A stretch of 64,000 nucleotides of DNA. Source: Crossiella equi (GTDB taxonomy: Bacteria; Actinomycetota; Actinomycetes; Mycobacteriales; Pseudonocardiaceae). The translations under genes were made by a program, and so were the position numbers. Under the pieces are notes generated by a model. The model did not search any database and was not told where the DNA came from. It was given only the letters and a program-made list of their open reading frames with translations. The stretch is taken from assembly GCF_017876755.1 (NCBI RefSeq), contig NZ_JAGIOO010000001.1:1426001-1490000 (forward strand). The letters run 5' to 3'. Shown here piece after piece: positions 34,701 to 42,171 of the stretch (the first letter of the stretch is position 1; each line of letters opens with the position of its first letter).

Positions 34701-35804
34701 ATCTGCGGCACGTTCACGGGCCTTGGCCACGGCCTGCCTCAGCCGGTCCAGCTCGCGGCCTTCCTTGTACTCATCGCTGTCGACCAGCCCTTGGATCTGT
34801 GCCCCGGTCTCCTCCTCCTGCCCCTCCAGGGTCTCGACCAGGGTTTCCGTCTCCTGCTTGGTCAGCACGACCTGGTCGTGTTCCTCGGCCGAGGCTCGCG
34901 CGGCGGCGGAGAGCCGGTCCAGCTCGGCGGTGGCCGAGGTCAGCGCGGCCGCCGCCGCGCGCAGCACCCGGCGGGCGTAGGTCCGCTGCCGCTGTGCGAG
35001 CTGGCGGGCCGCTTCGACCTCCGCGTCCAGACCGGCCAGCCGTTCCCGGTGCCGGTCCAGCCGTTCGAACCCCTCGGCCAGGTCGGCGACCTCGCCCTGG
35101 CCCAGCGGTGGCAGGGCTCGGGAGAGCAGTGTGGACAGCAGCGCCGGGTCCAGCCGTTGGGACAGCTTGGGCGTGCGCAGCTGGAGCAGTGCGGTGATCA
35201 GCGCGTCGTAGCGCTGTTCTGGCAATCCGGGGAAGAGCGCGGCGCGCACGGCGGCGCGGTAGTCGGTGGCGTTCGCGTGCACCGTTCCGCGCTCACCGAG
35301 AGCGGCCTCCAGTGCGGGCTTGGTCAGCGGCGCACCCGAGTCGTTGACCAGCAGCAGACCGTCCGGCTCGCCGATGCGGAGCTCGGTGGTGAAGTAGTCG
35401 GCGTGCACCCCGGTGGTGTGCGTGGTGGCCGCCAGCCGCACCCCGCAGCAGAACCACGTGCCCGGCTCCCCCGGCAGGTGGAACTCCAGCCAGGTGTAGC
35501 CGACCCGGGTGGTGCCGGAGGCCCCGTCCCCCATGAGGTTCCAGTGCATGGTTCGTTCGCTGGTACCGAAGGTGGACAGCCGGTTGGCGCGCAGGTTCGC
35601 GTCGAACAGGAAGGGCAGCAGCAGTTCCAGTGCCTTGGACTTGCCGGTCCCGTTCTCCCCGCGCAACAGCAGCCTGCCGTGGTGGAACTCGAACACCTCG
35701 TCGTAGTAGCGCCAGACGTTGAGGATGCCCGCCCGGGTCGGTACCCAGCGTGGCTGCCGACCGGGCTCCGGGGCCCGGTGCCGGGGCAGTTCGGTCACGG
35801 TCAC
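31779..35804 (-). CDS. jetC: Wadjet type II SMC-like ATPase JetC (TIGR02680)
   Basis: A 1341-aa MukB/SMC-like ATPase, the motor of the Wadjet anti-plasmid system that loops DNA and licenses cutting of small circular DNA. Walker A is GENGTGKS (Lys55), preceded by FHHGRLLLR. Long coiled-coil arms occupy about 270-1180. The C-terminal ABC signature is LSGGEKAIALHLPLF (about 1235), Walker B is IILLDEVFVGVD (about 1268), and the D-loop follows. All ATPase motifs are intact. The GTG start is in a GTGA overlap with jetB and is backed by AAGGAGGA. It is the last gene of the operon. Confidence 0.93.
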   Translation of the reverse strand: MTVTELPRHRAPEPGRQPRWVPTRAGILNVWRYYDEVFEFHHGRLLLRGENGTGKSKALELLLPFLFDANLRANRLSTFGTSERTMHWNLMGDGASGTTRVGYTWLEFHLPGEPGTWFCCGVRLAATTHTTGVHADYFTTELRIGEPDGLLLVNDSGAPLTKPALEAALGERGTVHANATDYRAAVRAALFPGLPEQRYDALITALLQLRTPKLSQRLDPALLSTLLSRALPPLGQGEVADLAEGFERLDRHRERLAGLDAEVEAARQLAQRQRTYARRVLRAAAAALTSATAELDRLSAAARASAEEHDQVVLTKQETETLVETLEGQEEETGAQIQGLVDSDEYKEGRELDRLRQAVAKARERAADLVKDAAVQRGHADEDTESHTRATEAAAGRELVADSQAAETRQAATRAGLGAVHEELAALLVTEPETARRLFRAAVRGRLEQIEAVRAALAKHGHAVGRREQAEQDLEHSRTERAAAKSDQGTAEQGYAVEMERFAGELREWALACRELRPTGLSAFVEDEARLLRHVADLAAPVEAELLREDLLAEAGQREVGARRDGLVAELAQVEGEQDLPPEAPATRTTDRTALAGAPLWRLVRFVDGVPEGTQAAVEAALQAAGLLDAWVGATGVVAGHDVFAEPDAVSPAPAGSLLAVLEPEPDSPVAAEVVTRLLGGIAFAERLPAAHPAAIGADGSWRLATAWGSWGKPHVAHIGAAARAQARQRRAVLLRTEIGKTDLELAALAKRRDVVEARRAALRDERAACPPHDRVRTAKEVLDRAELAVVTADGVVRRRLEALADREREVGAAQRELSAAAVEHGVPAESEGLDKLGQAVKRFEEQAQLWLEAHRDLVTARATAEALARQAARSEAIAAKREAEATAAKGELRARESRLTAVESTVGVGYQEVLAELATARERLTAISGNLRRARAEVSSLAEQLGALGQRRSSDVAARDEAASTRDVAARRFRHLCASTLPEDSELPDLAHFQGLLAASEGVRAALDTARLVVQAWPTLPHAPANLGDAAHRLSESVHECRTALSARADLDLETDEDVQLLTAVVDGVRVGAAELLTVLRADAEQSRDDITERERQLFDQTLTGDTRRHLAARIRAAGELVDAMNARLERVRTASKVAVQLVWQVAADLPPGTRTARDLLLKDPVHLTEADRESLHRFFRERIEQARADDTATSWEQQLAQVFDYTAWHQFVVKVDRANGAGWQLLTRKLHGALSGGEKAIALHLPLFAAVAAHYQAVPSAPRIILLDEVFVGVDSNNRGQVFALLSALDLDLMLTSDHEWCTYAELSGVAIHQLITGGDDAVTTARFVWTGADLVAEE

Positions 35805-37012
35805 CGGTTCTCCTCCTTGGTACCGATCGCGGTCACCGCGTACCTGGCCGCCGCGGGCAGCGGGGTCACCACTGCACCGTCGACCCGAATCAGCCCGAAC
35901 CCGCTCAGCACCGCCAGCGCGTCGACGACCAGCCCGGCCGCCCCACCCTCGCCCTGGTAGGCCTTGGCCCACGCGGGCTGGCTGTCCAGCAGCGCCCGCA
36001 TGGCCTGCTCCAGCTGCTCCCGGAGCATCGGCCCGGCCATGTGGTCCAGCAGGTGCAGGGCCGCAACCTTCGCGGTGCTGCCGTCGTCCGGGAAGCGGCT
36101 GTCCGTGGCGATGCCGTCCGGGTCGACGAACATCAGTCCCTCCCCGCGTTCCTCCAGCAGGAACCCGCCTTCCTCGGCGGCCCGGCGCAGCAGCTGCCTA
36201 CCGGTCGGCGACTGGAGGTAGGCGCGCTCGTCGGCGGTCAGGTCCTCGAGGTAGACCACCGGGTCGTCGACCAGTCTGCGGAAGACCGAGTGGCGCGACC
36301 ACAGGTTGCGCTGGACCTCTGATACCGAGGCGGCGCCGTAACGCCGTTCCCTGGACAGGTCGGACAGCAGCTCAGGAAATCGCGCGGGCACCTCCGTGAC
36401 GGGCACGGCGAGCTGGGACACCCCGTTGGGTGCGGCGAGCAGCCGCATGAGCAGGGCCGCGTCGACCCGGTACAACACCTTCGCCTCACTGGAGTCCACA
36501 TAGGACTCGGTGGCGCCGTCCACGACCTCCACCACACCGAGGGATTCCAGCAGGCGCAACGCGTCCACGAACGCGCGTCGCTCCTCCCGGACCGAGGTGG
36601 CGAACGGCGGGAGCACCGGATCGGCCGCGGCCGCGCGGGCGACCTGGTCGGCGAGCAGCCCGATGGTGGTCACCGGCCTGGTGAGCAGCTCGGCAGCAGC
36701 CAAGCAGAGCAGCACGTAGCGCCTGCGGTCGAACGGCGCGCTACCCGAGCGGCGGCGTCGCGGTGGCCTGCTGGCGTCGGTCATCACCCGGACCTTGGCC
36801 AGCCGCGCGTACCCCAGCCGCGGCTCCACCACCAGCGACCAGCCGCAGTAGTACTCGAACCACTTCGTGATCGGGTCCCGGCGGCGGCGCACCAGCTCGA
36901 AGGACTCCGGCGCCGACCGCTCGTGCAGGAGTGGGCTCGCCAGCAGGACGCGGATACCCCGCGCGACCTCCTCGCGTTCGGCGACCACCAGCTGGTTGGC
37001 GAGGTTGCTCAT
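35801..37012 (-). CDS. jetB: Wadjet type II protein JetB (TIGR02678, DUF2398)
   Basis: A 403-aa protein of the DUF2398/TIGR02678 family, the kite-like or MukE-like partner that binds the SMC subunit. Typical features are the N-terminal EREEVARGIRVLLASPLL, FEYYCGWSLVVEPRLGYARL, FDRRRYVLLCLAAAELL and the later YGAASVSEVQRNLW. No catalytic motif is expected. It starts in an ATGA overlap with jetA and ends in a GTGA overlap with jetC, so stoichiometry is probably set by coupling. Confidence 0.92.
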   Translation of the reverse strand: MSNLANQLVVAEREEVARGIRVLLASPLLHERSAPESFELVRRRRDPITKWFEYYCGWSLVVEPRLGYARLAKVRVMTDASRPPRRRRSGSAPFDRRRYVLLCLAAAELLTRPVTTIGLLADQVARAAAADPVLPPFATSVREERRAFVDALRLLESLGVVEVVDGATESYVDSSEAKVLYRVDAALLMRLLAAPNGVSQLAVPVTEVPARFPELLSDLSRERRYGAASVSEVQRNLWSRHSVFRRLVDDPVVYLEDLTADERAYLQSPTGRQLLRRAAEEGGFLLEERGEGLMFVDPDGIATDSRFPDDGSTAKVAALHLLDHMAGPMLREQLEQAMRALLDSQPAWAKAYQGEGGAAGLVVDALAVLSGFGLIRVDGAVVTPLPAAARYAVTAIGTKEENR

Positions 37013-38550
37013 TGCCGGTGCGCCCCCGCCCGCCTGGGCCGCCGATCACCGACGGCACGGATCTCGATCTCGTAGTCCGGCCCCGCGAACTCGCCCCTCG
37101 GCGTGGTCAGCCGGGCGACCGAACCGTCGGCCGGGTGACGCAGCAGAATCTCGATCTTCCCGTCCGCGGTGCTGCTCCGCCGGGCACCCGAGGCCGTCGG
37201 GCTGTTCGCCAGCGCCCGGCCGAGCAGTTCGAGCAGTCGCTCGAAAACGTTGTGGGGCAGGCGCGCGAAGCTGGACAGGCGTACCGGGCCGCCGGTGCCG
37301 AGCATGCTCCACGCGGCCTCGATCTCGGCACGCTCGGCCCGGGCCTGCTCGGCGCGTGCCGCCTTGAGCTCGCGAACATCACGCACCCGGCCGGTACGGC
37401 TGAACCGCTCGGTGCGGCCTGCGGTGCGCAGCAGCGCCGACACCTCGACCGGCGGGGCCTGCGCCCAGGTCGCGGACGAGCTCACCAGCTCCGGGTCCGG
37501 GTGGCCGAGGTGGGCGTGCCGCGCGGAGCCGAGCCCGAACACCGTCGCCCACAGCCGGTGCAGGTCCTCGTGCGTGGGCAGGACGGTGAACCACCTGGCC
37601 AGCTCGCGGAAGTCGGTCACCGCGCTGCTGGCCCGCCGCCGGGACTCGGTGATCCTGTCCAGCACCTGGAGCAGGGTGATGATCGCCCGTCGCGCCACGG
37701 CGTGCAGCTGGTCCACCCGGGGCCGGGTGCCGTCCGAGGGCAGGAACCACGCCCGCAACCCCTCCCACCGCGCCCGCCGCTGCGCCAACCAGGCGGTACC
37801 GGGATCGGCACCGCCGAGCCGCGGCAGCTCGGCACCGAGCAGCGCCCGGTGGTGCAGGCGGCCCACCCCGTGCTCCTCGGCCTGCCGGATCCGGCTCTCG
37901 ATGGCGTGGGTGCGCTGGTCCAGGTTGGTCAGGAACTCCTCCAGGTAGGCCACGGTGGCTGTCTTGACCTCGTGGAAGGTGGACAGCTCGGCACCTTCGG
38001 CACGCAGCAGGCGTTGGAGCTCACCGTTGAACTGCTTGGTGTTGTTCCGCAGTGCGTCGAGGTGGCCTTCCAGCTCCATCAGCGTGCTGTAGACCCGCCG
38101 GTCCGGCCCGTTGTCCTCCAGCAGCGCCACGAGATCGCCGAGGCGGTCGGAGATCGCGTCGAGCACCGCGGTCTGCAACGCGCCGGTGGAGGCGAGCACG
38201 GACACGGCGTGCAGCACCCCGGCGAAAGCGGCCTCACCCCGCCTGGTCAGCGAGTACTGGAGATTGCGTCGTTCGTACTCACCCGCCGTGCGGTAGTTCT
38301 CCGCGTGGTTCTGGATGACGTCGACGAGCTGCCATTCGTGCAGCTGCCTCAGCACGGCGGAGAGCAGCTCGTCGTCGAGGGCCTCGAGCCAGCCGACGGC
38401 GCGCAGCCTAGCGCGGACATCGTCCAGGCTCAGCGCTGTCTCCAACCGGTCGTTGGCCTCGCCGAAGGCGTGCAGCACCGCGACGTAGAGCCCCGCACGG
38501 TCACCGGTGGTGAACCGGAACATCTCCGGTGGGACGCGAATGGGTTCCAC
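37009..38550 (-). CDS. jetA: Wadjet type II protein JetA (TIGR02677, DUF2397)
   Basis: A 513-aa member of DUF2397/TIGR02677, the kleisin-like or MukF-like subunit that bridges the JetC heads. Recognisable parts are the N-terminal winged-helix region (ALDDELLSAVLRQLHEWQLVDV), the helical middle (LMELEGHLDALRNNTKQFN) and a second basic part with RWEGLRAWFLP. The start is GTG with GGGGGAG upstream. It follows jetD after 22 nt and overlaps jetB by 4 nt. Confidence 0.92.
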   Translation of the reverse strand: MEPIRVPPEMFRFTTGDRAGLYVAVLHAFGEANDRLETALSLDDVRARLRAVGWLEALDDELLSAVLRQLHEWQLVDVIQNHAENYRTAGEYERRNLQYSLTRRGEAAFAGVLHAVSVLASTGALQTAVLDAISDRLGDLVALLEDNGPDRRVYSTLMELEGHLDALRNNTKQFNGELQRLLRAEGAELSTFHEVKTATVAYLEEFLTNLDQRTHAIESRIRQAEEHGVGRLHHRALLGAELPRLGGADPGTAWLAQRRARWEGLRAWFLPSDGTRPRVDQLHAVARRAIITLLQVLDRITESRRRASSAVTDFRELARWFTVLPTHEDLHRLWATVFGLGSARHAHLGHPDPELVSSSATWAQAPPVEVSALLRTAGRTERFSRTGRVRDVRELKAARAEQARAERAEIEAAWSMLGTGGPVRLSSFARLPHNVFERLLELLGRALANSPTASGARRSSTADGKIEILLRHPADGSVARLTTPRGEFAGPDYEIEIRAVGDRRPRRAGAHRQ

Positions 38551-38572
38551 CTGGTAGTTCTCCCCCTTGGAC

Positions 38573-39715
38573 TCACCCGCACGAGTGATGTGCGGCCAGG
38601 TCGTCCAACAGCAGGTCTACCACACGTTCCTCGCTCACCGTGACATCCCGCTCGCGCAGGGCCGCGGCGAGACCGGCGTCCCACGGCGCCTCGGTGACCC
38701 GTCCGACCCCGAGGCCGGACGGTTGCCGGGCGAGTCCGGTGAGGTAGTCGGCGGTGGTCATCCGCCAGGGCCGAGCGCCGGTGCGGGAGAGCAGCAAGGC
38801 CGCGATGCGGATGCCCTCACCGTCGAAGTCGCCGTGGTAGCGCAGCTCGCAGCCAGCCGCAGCGAGCTGCCGCAACATCAGGATCCCGGCACTGCTGGGC
38901 CAGCCCGAGGTGCAGACCAGCGGCGGGCACCCGGTGCCGAACCTGGCGAGGGCGAGGGCGAGCACGCTCGGGTTCTCCACCACCCACACCACCTCCGGCA
39001 GGCCCACGGACCAGGCCGCGGCCCGCACCTGGGCGAGGGTCAGCGCGGCGGCGTGCCCCGCATCAGCGCACACCCGCAGCACCGTCCCCACCACGTCCGG
39101 CGCCGGCGGCCGCAGGCCCGCGACGAGCACCACCGAGGACAGGGCGTCGTCAGCGACCCCGGCCAGCTCCCACAGCCGACGGCGTGCGGCCGCGTCCACC
39201 GGCACCGGCAGCTCGTAGACCTCGGCCAGGGCACGCTGCACCAGCCCGGCACACCGGGTGCCATCGTCCAGCGCGTGCGGGTCGTGCAGCACCCGCTCGG
39301 CGAGCACCGGCAGCGGCACCCCGGCGGCGGGCAGCTCGGCGAGCACCCGAAGGGCCCGCTCGACCAGCTGGCTGGTGCGTTCGACCGAACCGTCGACCAG
39401 TCCGGCCCGCCGGGTGGCCTCGACCCAGGCGAGCAGCGCGGGCTGCGCGGCCACAACGGGATGCCGTTCGACCCGGGCCCAGAACGCGTCCCGCTCCGCG
39501 CCCGCCGCGGCCCGGTCCGCGGCCCGGTCGCCGATGGGCCCCACGAACCGGGCCACCGCCTGACGGAGGTCGATACCGGCGGCCTCGGTCAGGACCTGGT
39601 CGAGCTTCGCGACTGGGACCGTCACGACCTCGGGTGGCAGCCGGTCGAGTCCCAGCAGATCGGCGAGCGCGATGCGCTGTTCCTCCGTCAGGGGCCCGAC
39701 GCGGACCGACCGCAC
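38573..39715 (-). CDS. jetD: Wadjet type II nuclease JetD (TIGR02679, DUF3323/DUF2399)
   Basis: A 380-aa Toprim-type nuclease subunit that cuts trapped circular DNA. The Toprim Glu is in WVVENPSVL (about 246) and the DxD metal site in YHGDFDGEGI (about 294), so the active site is intact. The first usable canonical start is GTG at 39715. However, about 20 codons further upstream in the same frame read LSPALLPLWQAAHHRL, which matches the usual N terminus of this family. That stretch follows directly after the in-frame TGA of the preceding gene. Either a CTG at 39784 starts translation, or the annotated form lacks its N-terminal helix. Confidence 0.9.
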   Translation of the reverse strand: MRSVRVGPLTEEQRIALADLLGLDRLPPEVVTVPVAKLDQVLTEAAGIDLRQAVARFVGPIGDRAADRAAAGAERDAFWARVERHPVVAAQPALLAWVEATRRAGLVDGSVERTSQLVERALRVLAELPAAGVPLPVLAERVLHDPHALDDGTRCAGLVQRALAEVYELPVPVDAAARRRLWELAGVADDALSSVVLVAGLRPPAPDVVGTVLRVCADAGHAAALTLAQVRAAAWSVGLPEVVWVVENPSVLALALARFGTGCPPLVCTSGWPSSAGILMLRQLAAAGCELRYHGDFDGEGIRIAALLLSRTGARPWRMTTADYLTGLARQPSGLGVGRVTEAPWDAGLAAALRERDVTVSEERVVDLLLDDLAAHHSCG

Positions 39716-39790
39716 CGGCTGCCCAGAGGACAGCCGGTGGTGCGCGGCTTGCCAGAGCGGCAGAAGTGCGGGTGAGAGGTCCAGAGCGGG

Positions 39791-40294
39791 TCAGCCCCTA
39801 CCAGGGTTGACCAGGACCTGCTTGTCCCAGCGCAACGCGGGCTGCCGTGCCGGCTCCAGCCCGGTGGCCAGAGTGGCCAGCGCTTCCCGGGGGAAAACCG
39901 CTGCCGGAGTGCCGACGGTGGCCGACGGCTCCCCCATGCGGAGGTAGTCCTCAAGGAAGTCCCAGCCCCGGGCCGAGCGCCGCCCGCGGAGCGTGTGCGT
40001 GGGGTCATCCACTGTGGTCGCGGCGGCCCCCGCCATCCTGGGCAAGGCCTCCTGGGCCGCCTCGACCTGCCAGAACGGCATGGTGCCGTCGAGCGGCTCT
40101 TGGTCCAAGTGGACGAAGAACAGGTCGGCACGTGCGGCGGCGAGTGGCAGCATGATCCGTCCGGCGAGGCCGTCCTCGCCCGGCAGGCGCCACGTCTCCT
40201 CCGCATCGCGAACCCGGCATTCCAGGTACTGCGACATGGCTGGCGGTAGATCAGTCGTGGGATCGCGGTAGCTGTCCAGCGCGGTGCGGCTCAC
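39791..40294 (-). CDS. Unknown 167-aa protein, first gene of the Wadjet operon
   Basis: I do not recognise this family. The protein is soluble and acidic, with Asp/Glu-rich segments and no membrane helix or known catalytic motif. GGAGG 6 nt before the GTG is one of the best SD sequences in the island. The stop lies in the same frame as jetD, with 25 sense codons between the TGA and the jetD GTG. Standard type II Wadjet operons have four genes, so this is an extra. It could be a regulator, an accessory factor or a passenger. Confidence 0.7.
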   Translation of the reverse strand: MSRTALDSYRDPTTDLPPAMSQYLECRVRDAEETWRLPGEDGLAGRIMLPLAAARADLFFVHLDQEPLDGTMPFWQVEAAQEALPRMAGAAATTVDDPTHTLRGRRSARGWDFLEDYLRMGEPSATVGTPAAVFPREALATLATGLEPARQPALRWDKQVLVNPGRG

Positions 40295-40430
40295 TCCAGA
40301 CCTCCTTCGCCGATCGTGCCCAGGTTGTCAGCGTATTCCCGGTACCGACAGCTGGGGCTGGTCAGCCCGGATTCGGAGAGATCCACCCGCCCAGCGAGAG
40401 AGTCCTCCCCGCCCGGGTCACTCGGGTTGT
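40291..40430 (-). pseudogene. Truncated 3' fragment at the right island junction
   Basis: A minus-strand frame ending at 40291 reads SLAGRVDLSESGLTSPSCRY and then REYADNLGTIGEGGLE. Its stop overlaps the next gene's GTG (GTGA), as in a real operon. The frame has no start; upstream it runs straight into the 35-bp repeat and the septum-formation-like gene. I infer that its 5' part was lost at the junction. It could instead be chance coding in the leader. Confidence 0.45.
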
Positions 40431-40462
40431 TCGGCCTGCCGCCCGCTACCTGAGCAGCGACC
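40428..40462 (+). repeat. 35-bp direct repeat, right copy (island boundary)
   Basis: Identical to 31432-31466. Here only the last 24 bases of the sigma coding sequence are present, joined to unrelated sequence on the left, while the septum-formation-like gene continues to the right. This is the copy expected if an island entered, or recombined into, the sigma/septum-gene 3' junction. Confidence 0.9.
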
Positions 40463-40951
40463 GGTGCCAGGTGCCGGTGTCGTTGAGCACGATGCAGTGC
40501 ACGTCGCGGTGCCCGCGCTCCCAGCTCGTCCCGTCCTGGCCGAGGAAGAGGAGCTCGTCGGTCTCGGACAGGGCTGCCACGTCCGTGCTGACCGCCACGA
40601 TGGCGGGACACCGCTCCTTGGCCTTCGGGGTGACCGCCTCCATGTCGGCGGGCTGCTCGCGGTTCTCGGCGCGGTAGCTGCCCACGACCTGGGCGTTGTG
40701 CGGCTCGGTGCACGGAGTCAGCCGCATCGGCTGATCGTTCACCAGCACCGGCAGGTGGGCGAGGCGAGGCCCGGTCTGCGGACCCGGACCAGCACCACGA
40801 CGGCCACCACGAGCACGACCGGGATGAGCAGCGGGACGAGCCCGCCGATCCCGAGCCACAGCGCCCAGGCCGCCAGACGGGCGGTCCCCCGGTCCGGCTG
40901 GCCGTGCGCGCCGGAGCTGCTCGTCTCCACCTGGTCGTGCGTCTCCCCCAT
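40446..40951 (-). pseudogene. Septum-formation-family-like membrane protein, frameshifted
   Basis: The N-terminal part from ATG 40951 encodes a charged start and a membrane helix (LWLGIGGLVPLLIPVVLVVA), then runs to a stop at 40739. The C-terminal domain continues in another frame from about 40790, with LTPCTEPHNAQVVGSYRAEN, then ERCPAIVAV and HCIVLNDTGTWHRSLLR. The Cys-Glu-Pro-His motif is typical of the septum-formation (Septum_form) domain. The usual linker is missing, so an out-of-frame deletion near 40760 is likely. A sequencing error is possible. Confidence 0.65.
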
Positions 40952-41021
40952 GACCCCATCTCCCCCCAACGAGTGTCAGGAGGAGAAAAGGGCCTCGGGT
41001 GCTCCTGCGGGCGAATTCGGG

Positions 41022-42170
41022 CTACAGTCCCAGCTGCCGCGCGATGAGCATGCGCTGCACCTCGCTGGTGCCCTCGCCGATCTCCAGGATCTTCGCGTCG
41101 CGGTAGAAGCGGCCCACCGGGTACTCGTTCATGAAGCCGTACCCGCCGAAGACCTGGGTGGCGTCGCGGGCGTTGTCCATGGCCGCGTTGGAGGCCACGA
41201 GCTTGGCGATCGCGGCTTCCTTCTTGAAGGGTTCGCCGCGGAGCATGCGGGCGGCCGCGTGGTGGTAGGCCAGGCGGGCGGTGTGGGCCCGGGCCTCCAT
41301 GTCGGCGATCTTGAACTGGATGGCCTGGTACTCGCCGATCTTCTGGCCGAAGGCCTCGCGTTCGCCCGCGTAGCGGACCGACTCGTCCACGCAGCCCTGG
41401 GCCAGGCCGACCGACAGCGCCGCGATGGCGATGCGGCCCTCGTCCAGGGTCTGGAGGAACTGGGCGTAGCCCCGGCCCCGCTCGCCCAGCAGGTTCTCGG
41501 CCGGGACGCGGACGTCGTCGAAGGAGAGCTCGTGGGTGTCGCTGGCGTTCCAGCCGACCTTGGAGTACTTCTTCGCCACGGTGAAGCCCGGGGTGCCGGA
41601 GGGCACGATGATCGTGCTGATCTCCTTGCGGCCGTCCGGCTTCTTGCCCGTCACCGCCGCCACCGTGACAAAACCGGTGATGTCGGTGCCGGAGTTGGTG
41701 ATGAACGCCTTGCTGCCGTTGATCACCCACTCGTCGCCGTCCAGACGGGCCGTGGTGCGCATGCCCGAGGCGTCCGAACCGCTGCCCGGCTCGGTCAGGC
41801 CGAACGCGCCCAGCACCTCGCCCGAGCACAGCTGCGGCAGCCACTTCGCCTTCTGCTCCGGCGTGCCGAAGCGGTGCAGCGGCATCGCGCCGAGGGAGAC
41901 CCCGGCCTCCAGGGTGATCGCCACCGAGGAGTCCACGCGCGCCAGCTCCTCCAGGGACAGGCACAGCGCGAAGTAGTCACCGCCCATGCCGCCCTCGGAC
42001 TCCGGGAACGGCAGCCCGAACAAGCCCATCTGGCCCATCTTGCGCACCAGCGGGTACGGGAACTCGCAGTCCTCGTAGTACTGGCCGATCACCGGCGCGA
42101 CCTCGTCCCGGGCGAACTCGGCGACGGTCTTGCGGAGGGCCTCGTACTCCTCGCTCAGCTGCTCGAACAT
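41022..42170 (-). CDS. Acyl-CoA dehydrogenase
   Basis: A 382-aa FAD enzyme that introduces the alpha-beta double bond in acyl-CoA. FAD/substrate motifs are GAFGLTEPGSGSDASG (about 125-140), FITNSG, and the C-terminal FGGYGFMNEYPVGRFYRDAK and GEGTSEVQRMLIAR. It starts 1 nt after the stop of the biotin carboxylase gene. With the two carboxylase subunits upstream, the likely role is branched-chain (leucine-type) acyl-CoA degradation. The exact chain cannot be proved from sequence. Confidence 0.93.
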   Translation of the reverse strand: MFEQLSEEYEALRKTVAEFARDEVAPVIGQYYEDCEFPYPLVRKMGQMGLFGLPFPESEGGMGGDYFALCLSLEELARVDSSVAITLEAGVSLGAMPLHRFGTPEQKAKWLPQLCSGEVLGAFGLTEPGSGSDASGMRTTARLDGDEWVINGSKAFITNSGTDITGFVTVAAVTGKKPDGRKEISTIIVPSGTPGFTVAKKYSKVGWNASDTHELSFDDVRVPAENLLGERGRGYAQFLQTLDEGRIAIAALSVGLAQGCVDESVRYAGEREAFGQKIGEYQAIQFKIADMEARAHTARLAYHHAAARMLRGEPFKKEAAIAKLVASNAAMDNARDATQVFGGYGFMNEYPVGRFYRDAKILEIGEGTSEVQRMLIARQLGL

Positions 42171-42171
42171 C

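Noticed and set aside
31432-40462. Integrative element with attL/attR and integrase
   Set aside because: The direct repeat exists, but there is no integrase, transposase or tRNA target, and the repeat is the 3' ends of two genes. Recombination at homologous sequence explains it as well.
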